From Ilumatobacteraceae bacterium (GTDB lineage: Bacteria > Actinomycetota > Acidimicrobiia > Acidimicrobiales > Ilumatobacteraceae), in NCBI GenBank assembly GCA_007122945.1, contig SKSP01000098.1, positions 1-10,262 on the forward strand: a stretch of DNA of 10,262 bases. The letters run 5' to 3'. Positions within the stretch are counted from its first letter, which is position 1. Every line of letters begins with the position of its first letter. The translations under genes and the position numbers were made by a program. Positions 1-5,755 of this stretch are shown piece by piece. The notes under the pieces are model-generated. The model was not told the origin of the DNA and ran no database searches. It worked only from the letters and a program-made list of their open reading frames with translations.

Positions 1-768
1 CGCATCGAGGCCCGCGAGGTCGAGGCCTGGGTCGACGAGGGGTCCGTGCGCGAGGAGGCGGTCGCCGCCGCGGATCGGGCCGCGACGCCAGGCCGCAGCA
101 CGGGTCGAGCGCGCGACCGCCCCCGCGACGCCCTGGACCGCGTCGACCCCGACATCGGCGACCAGATCCGCGGCGCGGTCGGCGACCAGCGGGGCGAGCG
201 GCTCCTCGGTCGCCTCGCCGACGCCGCCGCCGCGCTCGACCGTGAGCGCTTCGACGACGCCCGCCGGATCGTGACCCCCCTCACGCGTGAGCTGCGCGGT
301 GTCGTCGCCGTGCACGAGGTCGCGGGCCTCGCCAACTACCGACTCGGCCGTTGGAAACAGGCGGCTGCCGAGCTCGAGACGGCCCGTGCGCTCCGCGAGG
401 ACGTCTCGCTGCTGCCGGTCCTCGCCGACTGCCAACGGGCGCTCCGGCGGTGGAGCGACGTGGACCGGACCTGGGAGGCCGTCAAGGCGGCATCCCCGTC
501 GCACGACGTGATGACCGAGGCCCGGATCGTGGTCGCCGGGTCGCTCGCCGACCGGGGTCGGACGGGCGAGGCGATCGCGCTCCTGGAGTCGGCCGCCGCG
601 CCGCCCAAGCGCGTCCGCGACCACCACCTGCGCCAGTGGTACGCCCTCGCCGACCTGCACGATCGGGCGGGCGACCCCGTCGCCGCGATCCGCTGGTTCC
701 GGGCCGTCGCCGAGCGTGACCCGCACTTCGTCGACGTCGCCGACCGGCTCCGCGCGCTCGGGCGTTGA
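1..768 (+). CDS. TPR-like repeat protein, 5' end missing
   Basis: The reading frame is open from base 1 with no start codon that looks native, so the gene begins before the window; 255 residues are visible. The GTG at 46 is in frame but internal, because the codons before it read as ordinary acidic helical protein. An Ala/Arg-rich linker (about residues 20-60) is followed by repeated helix pairs resembling tetratricopeptide repeats, for example around 'LANYRLGRWKQAAAELETA' and, near the end, 'GDPVAAIRWFRAVAERDP'. Such repeats usually mediate protein-protein contacts. No catalytic motif, membrane segment or signal peptide is visible in this part. The TGA stop lies 25 nt before the Nudix gene, which appears to have its own promoter, so the two may not share a transcript start. 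The TPR assignment is by pattern only; the partner and role are unknown. Confidence 0.75.
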   Translation, partial: RIEAREVEAWVDEGSVREEAVAAADRAATPGRSTGRARDRPRDALDRVDPDIGDQIRGAVGDQRGERLLGRLADAAAALDRERFDDARRIVTPLTRELRGVVAVHEVAGLANYRLGRWKQAAAELETARALREDVSLLPVLADCQRALRRWSDVDRTWEAVKAASPSHDVMTEARIVVAGSLADRGRTGEAIALLESAAAPPKRVRDHHLRQWYALADLHDRAGDPVAAIRWFRAVAERDPHFVDVADRLRALGR

Positions 769-780
769 GCGAGCCACCGC

Positions 781-786
781 TATCGT
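781..786 (+). promoter_or_regulatory. Putative leaderless -10 element (TATCGT)
   Basis: TATCGT fits the actinobacterial -10 pattern TAnnnT and ends 7 nt before the ATG at 794. That would place the transcription start at, or one base from, the start codon. No Shine-Dalgarno sequence precedes this ATG, as expected of a leaderless mRNA. No convincing -35 is visible at normal spacing; TTGAGC at 765-770 is too close. Inference from pattern. Confidence 0.4.
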
Positions 787-793
787 CGCGTCG

Positions 794-1222
794 ATGAACG
801 GCCCGTCGTTCCGAGCCGGTGTCGTCATCGTCGTCCGGCGCGCCGACGGCGACGTGCTCGCATTCGAACGAGCCGATGTCGCCGGGAGCTGGCAGCTCCC
901 GCAGGGCGGTCTCGACACGGGTGAGTCGCCGCTCGAGGCAGCGTGGCGCGAGCTCTCGGAGGAGACCGGGCTCGGCGCCGACGAGGTGCGGCTCGTGGGG
1001 GAGCATCCGGTCTGGACCGTGTACGAGCTGCCGCCAGAGTCGCAGCGGCCCGACCGGATCGGTCAGGCGCACCGGTGGTTCTTCTTCGAGGTGCTCGACG
1101 ATGCCGTCGAACCGACCCCCGACGGCCACGAGTTCGTCGACTGGCGCTGGATCGCGCCGTCGGCGCTGATCGACACGGTGGTCGACTTCCGCCGGCCGAG
1201 CTACCGGCAGGTGCTCGGGTGA
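794..1222 (+). CDS. RppH-like Nudix hydrolase
   Basis: This 142-residue protein has a complete Nudix box (G-x5-E-x7-REL-x-EE-x-GL) at about residues 40-62, whose glutamates bind the catalytic metal. Family features specific to RNA pyrophosphohydrolase / dinucleoside polyphosphate hydrolase flank it: 'SWQLPQGG' just before the box, 'IGQAHRWFFFEV' after it, then 'EFVDWRWI' and 'VVDFRRPSYRQVL' at the C-terminus, all lining up with E. coli RppH. The family removes pyrophosphate from 5'-triphosphate RNA, which triggers decay, or cleaves diadenosine polyphosphates. Length is slightly below E. coli RppH (176), mainly from a shorter C-terminus. The ATG at 794 is chosen because the Nudix fold begins right after it and a TATCGT -10 lies 7 nt upstream; an in-frame ATG at 716 lies inside the preceding gene. 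Its stop overlaps the rarA start. RNA versus ApnA as substrate cannot be decided here. Confidence 0.9.
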   Translation: MNGPSFRAGVVIVVRRADGDVLAFERADVAGSWQLPQGGLDTGESPLEAAWRELSEETGLGADEVRLVGEHPVWTVYELPPESQRPDRIGQAHRWFFFEVLDDAVEPTPDGHEFVDWRWIAPSALIDTVVDFRRPSYRQVLG

Positions 1223-2571
1223 CGGCCGGCACCGACGACGACCTGTTCTCCTCGGCGGCGGCCGAACACCTCCGGGCCTCGGCCCCGCTGGCGGCCCGCC
1301 TCCGGCCGCGGAGCATCGACGACGTCGTGGGCCAGGACCACCTGGTCGGTCCGGGTCGCCCGCTGCGCCGTCTGGTGGAGCAGGACCAGCTCACCTCCGC
1401 CATCTTCTGGGGGCCACCGGGCACCGGCAAGACCACGCTCGCGCTCGCGGTCGCCGGATCGACGCGACGCGCCTTCGAGCAGCTGTCGGCCGTCACCGCC
1501 GGTGTGAAGGACGTGCGCGACGTCATCGAACGAGCTCGCCACCGACTCGGCGAACGGGGCCAGGGCACGATCCTGTTCCTCGACGAGATCCACCGCTTCT
1601 CCAAGGCCCAGCAGGACGCCCTGCTCCCGGCCGTCGAGGACGGCACGCTGACGCTGATCGGCGCCACCACGGAGAACCCGTTCTTCGAGGTCAACCCCCC
1701 GTTGCGGAGCCGGTCGACGCTGTTCCGGCTGGAACCGCTCGACGCCGGTGCCGTCCGGGCCCTCGTCGGGCGTGGTCTGGAGGCGACGGAAGCGACCGCG
1801 GCCGCCGACGCGATCGACCTGCTCGTCCAGCGGGCCGTCGGCGACGGACGTCAGGTGTTGACATCGCTCGAGGTCGCGGTCGCCCTCGCGCGGCCCGATC
1901 CGGTGACGCTCGCGCACGTCGAGGCTGCCCTCGGGACGAGCGCGCTGCGGTACGGGCGGGACGACCACTACGACGTGGTCAGCGCCTTCATCAAGTCGAT
2001 GCGCGGGTCGGACCCCGACGCCGCGATCCACTACCTCGCCCGGATGCTCGAGGCCGGTGAGGACGCCCGTTTCGTCGCCCGCCGGATGGTGATCTTCGCC
2101 AGCGAGGACGTCGGGATGGCCGACCCGCCGTCGCTGCTGGTCGCCGTCGCCGCCGCCCACGCCGTCGAGCACGTCGGCCTCCCGGAGGCCCAGCTCAACC
2201 TCGCACAGGCGGCGATCCACCTGGCGACGGCGCCGAAGAGCAACCGGACGGCACGGGCGATCTGGGACGCTCGGGCCGCCGTTCGCGACGGAGGCCTCGG
2301 TGAGGTGCCCGCCCACCTGCGCGACGCCCACTACCAGGGAGCCGCATCACTGGGCCACGGCGCCGGGTACGAGTACCCTCATGACCATCCGTCCGGATGG
2401 GTCGACCAGGAGCACCTGCCGGAGGCCCTCCGGGGCGAGCGGTGGTACCGGCCGTCCCCTCACGGACACGAACAGGAGGTCGCACGACGCATGCAGGATC
2501 TGGAACGACGGCGCCGGTCCGACGAGCCGCGCGACGCCACGGGTGACCCGACGAGCGAGGGCCCGCGATGA
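1219..2571 (+). CDS. rarA: Replication-associated recombination protein A (RarA/MgsA), AAA+ ATPase
   Basis: This is a 450-residue AAA+ ATPase of the clamp-loader-like RarA/MgsA/WRNIP1 family, which acts at stalled replication forks. Visible elements: a 'DVVGQDHLVGPG' entry motif (about 35-46), Walker A GPPGTGKTT (65-73), Walker B ILFLDE followed by IHRFSKAQQD (118-132), sensor 1 'GATTENPFFEVN' (148-159), and a putative arginine finger R165 in 'LRSRS'. The C-terminal tetramerisation domain carries KSMRGSDPDAA (259-269), the 'ASEDVGMADP' stretch (about 294-303) and the late 'GYEYPHDHPSGWV' motif. Length matches E. coli RarA (447). The start is GTG at 1219, which overlaps the Nudix stop (GTGA); AGG at 1209-1211 is a weak ribosome site, so translational coupling is likely. 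The frame is open further upstream, but only as a shadow of the Nudix gene. A charged tail of about 30 residues follows the conserved region. Confidence 0.96.
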   Translation: MTAGTDDDLFSSAAAEHLRASAPLAARLRPRSIDDVVGQDHLVGPGRPLRRLVEQDQLTSAIFWGPPGTGKTTLALAVAGSTRRAFEQLSAVTAGVKDVRDVIERARHRLGERGQGTILFLDEIHRFSKAQQDALLPAVEDGTLTLIGATTENPFFEVNPPLRSRSTLFRLEPLDAGAVRALVGRGLEATEATAAADAIDLLVQRAVGDGRQVLTSLEVAVALARPDPVTLAHVEAALGTSALRYGRDDHYDVVSAFIKSMRGSDPDAAIHYLARMLEAGEDARFVARRMVIFASEDVGMADPPSLLVAVAAAHAVEHVGLPEAQLNLAQAAIHLATAPKSNRTARAIWDARAAVRDGGLGEVPAHLRDAHYQGAASLGHGAGYEYPHDHPSGWVDQEHLPEALRGERWYRPSPHGHEQEVARRMQDLERRRRSDEPRDATGDPTSEGPR

Positions 2572-2993
2572 CCGCGGGTGAGCTGGTCGTGGTCCTCGCC
2601 GCGGTGCTGTGCGCCCTCGGTTTCGCAGCCCTCGTGGTGGTGCTGGTGCGGGTGCTCGACGCGCTCCGCGACCTGCGCAGCCAGGTCGACACGCTGCGCG
2701 CCGAGACCGGGCCGCTGCTCGCCGAGCTGCACGAGAGCACCGGGGCCGCGCGCGACGCGGTGTGCGAGGCGCGCGCCGACCTGGAGCGCTTCGATCGGGT
2801 GCTCGGCTCGGCGGAGGCGATCGAGAGCGCGATGACCGGATCGGGCCGGGTCGCCCGGACGGCCTTCTCGGCGCCTGCCATCAAGGTGGCCGGGATCGCC
2901 ACCGGGACCCAGCGCGCCGTTCGCCGGTTGCGCCGGACCACGTCGTCGGGCATCGAGCTCGTCGAGGTCGCACCCCGGAGGCGTCGGGCATGA
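2568..2993 (+). CDS. DUF948-like single-TM coiled-coil protein
   Basis: This 141-residue protein has a strongly hydrophobic N-terminal segment (about residues 4-27) and then a helical, heptad-like region ('LRDLRSQVDTLRAETGPLLAEL' style, about 30-75), ending in a basic tail (RRRRA). The layout matches DUF948 proteins: anchored in the membrane by one helix with a cytoplasmic coiled coil. Their biochemical role is unknown. The ATG at 2568 overlaps the rarA stop (ATGA), and a GCGAGGG ribosome site lies 6 nt upstream. In many actinobacteria a DUF948 gene follows rarA, which supports the call. No cysteine-based or catalytic motif is visible. Confidence 0.75.
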   Translation: MTAGELVVVLAAVLCALGFAALVVVLVRVLDALRDLRSQVDTLRAETGPLLAELHESTGAARDAVCEARADLERFDRVLGSAEAIESAMTGSGRVARTAFSAPAIKVAGIATGTQRAVRRLRRTTSSGIELVEVAPRRRRA

Positions 2994-3325
2994 TGCGGCG
3001 ACTGACCTGGTTCGCGACCGGCGTCGCGGCCGGTGCGCTCGGCACGAACTACGCCAAGCGCAAGGTGCGCACGACCGCGGCGCAACTCGCGCCCGGTCAC
3101 GTCGCGCGGACGACCTACGAGGTGACCCGGCGGCGCGCCCGCGACGTCGTGGAGGCGGTTCGTGACGGCCGCGAAGCGATGCACGCGCGCGAAGACGAGC
3201 TGCGGGCGCGGCGCGACGGTCGGCTGGTCACGCTCGACGAGCACGTCGGCCCCGCCGACCAGGTGATCGTCGACGGTCGCCCCGTCGAGCCCGGACGCGT
3301 CGTCGTGCTCCGACACGTGGAGTAG
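2990..3325 (+). CDS. Small DUF6167-like protein
   Basis: This 111-residue protein starts with MMRRLTWFATGVAAGALGT, a short hydrophobic segment behind basic residues that could be a membrane anchor. It continues with a basic helical region (about 20-80) and a short beta-like C-terminus ('QVIVDGRPVEPGRVVVLRHVE'). The N-terminus resembles the DUF6167 proteins that lie between the DUF948 gene and alaS in many actinobacteria; this is recalled similarity, not a search result. The first of two tandem ATGs (2990 and 2993) is preferred because GGAGG at 2977-2981 lies 8 nt upstream of it and the ATG overlaps the previous stop (ATGATG). Function unknown. Confidence 0.7.
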   Translation: MMRRLTWFATGVAAGALGTNYAKRKVRTTAAQLAPGHVARTTYEVTRRRARDVVEAVRDGREAMHAREDELRARRDGRLVTLDEHVGPADQVIVDGRPVEPGRVVVLRHVE

Positions 3326-3330
3326 GGCCG

Positions 3331-4764
3331 ATGTCCACCGGCCCGTCGTCCGCGCTGTTCGACGACCTGCGCGCCGTGCTCGATACCGATCGCGTGCGCA
3401 CCGGGGCGACCGAGCTCGGCCTGTACCGGAAGGACGCATCGAACATGGAGGGCACCACGTCGGTGGTGTGCTTGCCGCGCACGACCGACGAGGTGGCCGG
3501 CTGCGTACGGGCCGCGGTGCGTCACGGGGTGCCCTTCGTCGCCCGCGGGTCGGGCACCGGCCTCGCCGGTGGCGCCGTGCCCCTCGACGGTGCCGTCGTC
3601 ATCGTGACCTCGAAGATGGACCGCGTGCTGTCGGTCGACCGGGTCGCCCGGACGGCGTGGGTGGAACCCGGAGTGTTGAACCTCGACCTCTCGCGCCAGG
3701 TCGCCCATCTCGGGCTGCACTTCGCCCCCGATCCGAGCAGTCAGCAGACGTGCTCGATCGGCGGCAACGTCGCCAACAACGCCGGTGGCCCGCACTGCCT
3801 GGCCGAGGGTGTCACCGCCTCGCACGTGCTCGCCGTGGAGGTCGTGCTGCCCGACGGCACCGTCACCGTGCTCGGCGGTGAGGACCCCGAACCCCCGGGC
3901 TACGACCTGCGGGGCGTGTTCGTCGGGAGCGAGGGCATGTTCGGCATCGCGACCCGGATCTGCGTCCGCCTCGTGCCCGACCCGCCCGCGATCCGCACGC
4001 TGTTGCTGGACTTCCTCGACGTCGATGACGGCGCCCGGACGGTCAGCGACATCATCGCTGCCGGCATGGTGCCCGCCGCGGTCGAGATGATGGACCAGTT
4101 GTGCCTCGAGGCGGTGGAGGGGTACATCCACGCCGGGCTGCCCGTCGACGCGGCGGTGGCGCTGCTCGTCGAGGTCGTCGGCCTGCCGCACGGTGTGGAG
4201 GCCGATGTCGAGCGGATCACGCGGATCGCGCGCGAGCGCGGGGTGCGCGACATCCGCATCGCCGCCGACGAGACCGAGCGGGCCCTGTTGTGGAAGGGCC
4301 GCAAGTCGGCGTTCGGGGCGATCGCCCGGATCAAGCCCAACTACTACCTCCACGACACGGTGGTGCCGCGCTCGAGACTCCCCGCGGTGTTGGCCCAGGT
4401 GTACGAGATCGCCGCCCGGCACCAGCTCTTGGTGCTCAACGTCTTCCACGCCGGCGACGGCAACCTGCACCCGCTGCTCGTGTTCGACAAACGCGAGCCG
4501 GGCGTGATGGAGCGGGTGCACGCGGCGGGCGAGGAGATCGTGCGCGCGTCCGTCGCTGCCGGGGGGGTGCTGAGCGGCGAGCACGGCATCGGCCTCGAGA
4601 AGCGCGACCTGATGGGTCTCATGTTCGGACCCGTCGACCTCGCGGCGCAGGCCGCACTCCGGGACGCCTTCGATCCGGCCGGGATGGCGAACCCGCGCAA
4701 GGTCCTCCCCAGCGGATCGGCGTGCGGCGACCTGCAGGCGGTGCCGGAGGGCGCGTGGATCTGA
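3331..4764 (+). CDS. glcD: Glycolate oxidase-type FAD subunit GlcD
   Basis: This 477-residue flavoprotein belongs to the vanillyl-alcohol oxidase / PCMH family, GlcD branch. It oxidises a 2-hydroxyacid (glycolate to glyoxylate, or D-lactate to pyruvate) using FAD. The N-terminal FAD domain shows the PP-loop 'RGSGTGLAGGAVP' (72-84) and 'PDPSSQQTCSIGGNVANNAGG' (133-153). The FAD-oxidase C-terminal domain shows 'NVFHAGDGNLHP' (370-381), with the metal- and substrate-binding histidines, and 'SGEHGIGLEKR' (415-425). Length is close to E. coli GlcD (499). The ATG at 3331 has GGAG at 3319-3322, 8 nt upstream, and lies 5 nt after the preceding stop. It overlaps glcE by 10 nt, so the two are co-translated. 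The partner GlcF lies about 3 kb downstream, beyond an inverted gene. Glycolate versus D-lactate cannot be settled by sequence reading. Confidence 0.93.
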   Translation: MSTGPSSALFDDLRAVLDTDRVRTGATELGLYRKDASNMEGTTSVVCLPRTTDEVAGCVRAAVRHGVPFVARGSGTGLAGGAVPLDGAVVIVTSKMDRVLSVDRVARTAWVEPGVLNLDLSRQVAHLGLHFAPDPSSQQTCSIGGNVANNAGGPHCLAEGVTASHVLAVEVVLPDGTVTVLGGEDPEPPGYDLRGVFVGSEGMFGIATRICVRLVPDPPAIRTLLLDFLDVDDGARTVSDIIAAGMVPAAVEMMDQLCLEAVEGYIHAGLPVDAAVALLVEVVGLPHGVEADVERITRIARERGVRDIRIAADETERALLWKGRKSAFGAIARIKPNYYLHDTVVPRSRLPAVLAQVYEIAARHQLLVLNVFHAGDGNLHPLLVFDKREPGVMERVHAAGEEIVRASVAAGGVLSGEHGIGLEKRDLMGLMFGPVDLAAQAALRDAFDPAGMANPRKVLPSGSACGDLQAVPEGAWI

Positions 4765-5687
4765 GCTCCCACGACCACGGTCTCCCCGACGACGGCGCCG
4801 GCGCCGACGGGTTGGGGCTCGCCGAACTGGCCGAGGAGGTCGGGGTCGCCGACCCCGTGACGATCGCCGGTCTGGCGACCCGGGGCGGCCCGGTCCCCGG
4901 CGTCCGGCCGGTGATGGCACCGGTCGGGATCGTGTCCATCCGGGCCGACGAGATGACGGTGCGCTGCGGTGCGGGCACCCCGGTGTCCGAGCTCGACGAC
5001 GCACTGGCCGCGGTCGGGCAGTCCGTGGCGATCCCACCGACGGGGACCGTCGGCGGCGCGTTGGCCGTCGGACACAGCGGACTGCGTCGGCTCGGCTACG
5101 GGCCGATCCGCGACACGGTGCTGCAGGTGCGCTACGTGTCGGCGGCCGGCGAGGTCGTCACGGCTGGTGGCCCGACCGTGAAGAACGTGTCCGGCTTCGA
5201 TCTCTGCCGGTTGCTCGTCGGTTCACGTGGGACGCTCGGGTTCCTCGCCGAGGTGATCCTGCGGACCCGACCGCGGGCCCGGTACGAGCAGTGGTTCACC
5301 TCCACCGCGGACCCGTGGGATCTGGTCGCGACGCTGTACCGCCCGACGTCGGTGCTCTGGGACGGTGAACGGACCCTCGTGCTGCTCGAAGGTGATCGTC
5401 GGGACGTCGACGACCAGGCCCGTCTCCTCGGCCTGTCGCCCGCGGACCCGCCCGGCTCGTTGCCGACCGGCGGTCGCTGGTCGCTCCCGCCGAACGAGCT
5501 GCAGCGCTTGCCCCCGACGGGTCGGTTCGTCGCCGAGATCGGGGTGGGGATCGTGCACCACGAACACCCGCCGCCCGATCGGCAGGTCGATCCGGCCGTG
5601 AGCGAGCTCCACCGGCGCATCAAGCAACGCTTCGACCCGACCGGTCGGCTCAACCCGGGGGTGTCGGTGCTCGATGGCGTCGGCTGA
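4755..5687 (+). CDS. glcE: Glycolate oxidase-type FAD-binding subunit GlcE
   Basis: This 310-residue second flavin subunit is homologous to the FAD domain of GlcD but has a reduced C-terminus. Conserved FAD-binding stretches are 'PPTGTVGGALAVGHSG' (94-109), 'GGPTVKNVSGFDLCRLLVGS' (138-157) and 'GTLGFLAEVILRTRP'; the C-terminal 'IKQRFDPTGRLNPG' is the usual family ending. It should assemble with GlcD and GlcF at the membrane. The start is inferred as GTG at 4755, inside the end of glcD, with GGAGGG at 4746-4751; the frame is open further upstream only as a shadow of glcD. E. coli GlcE has 350 residues, so this one is about 40 shorter. The first PP-loop is not canonical: the N-terminal 'IAGLATRGGPVPGV' lacks the usual RGxGTGxxG pattern seen in GlcD. 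This is typical of GlcE paralogues in actinobacteria as far as I recall. Confidence 0.88.
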   Translation: MDLSSHDHGLPDDGAGADGLGLAELAEEVGVADPVTIAGLATRGGPVPGVRPVMAPVGIVSIRADEMTVRCGAGTPVSELDDALAAVGQSVAIPPTGTVGGALAVGHSGLRRLGYGPIRDTVLQVRYVSAAGEVVTAGGPTVKNVSGFDLCRLLVGSRGTLGFLAEVILRTRPRARYEQWFTSTADPWDLVATLYRPTSVLWDGERTLVLLEGDRRDVDDQARLLGLSPADPPGSLPTGGRWSLPPNELQRLPPTGRFVAEIGVGIVHHEHPPPDRQVDPAVSELHRRIKQRFDPTGRLNPGVSVLDGVG

Positions 5688-5704
5688 GCCGACGGCTCGA
5701 CGCC
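5676..5704 (+). terminator. GC-rich hairpin at the end of glcE (possible terminator)
   Basis: GTCGGC (5679-5684) and GCCGAC (5688-5693) form a perfect 6-bp stem whose 3-nt loop is the glcE stop codon TGA. An alternative fold pairs GGCGTCG (5676-5682) with CGACGCC (5698-5704) around an inner GAGCC/GGCTC stem. No T-tract follows, so intrinsic termination is uncertain. It lies between converging genes, where a terminator would be expected. Confidence 0.35.
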
Positions 5705-5724
5705 CGTGCGAGCCCGGCGGTGGC

Positions 5725-5755
5725 AACGTGCCGGATCGCCCGAACGTGCCGGATC
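5725..5755. repeat. 13-bp direct repeat, 18-nt period
   Basis: AACGTGCCGGATC occurs at 5725-5737 and again at 5743-5755. The second copy overlaps the stop codon of the minus-strand peptidase gene. There are only two copies; it could be a local duplication or slippage product at the gene boundary. No function can be inferred. Confidence 0.6.

Noticed and set aside
716..793. Earlier ATG for the Nudix gene
   Set aside because: It would start inside the TPR gene and add a Ser/Thr/Arg-rich segment absent from the family; the ATG at 794 has a fitting -10 and begins right at the fold.
943..1218. Upstream extension of rarA
   Set aside because: The frame is open into the Nudix gene, but the extension is an Arg/Ala shadow and RarA similarity begins only after the GTG at 1219.
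1201..2331. 376-codon minus-strand frame antisense to rarA
   Set aside because: Arg/Gly/Asp-rich, no recognisable domain, and fully overlapped by an unmistakable RarA.
4101..4754. Upstream extension of glcE
   Set aside because: Frame-shadow of glcD (Arg/Gly-rich); the GTG at 4755 with GGAGGG gives a GlcE of sensible length.
3115..5037. 640-codon open frame on the minus strand antisense to glcD
   Set aside because: It is a shadow of the strongly biased GC3 codons of glcD/glcE; the translation is Arg/His/Gly/Asp-rich and low in complexity, while the plus strand gives complete family motifs.
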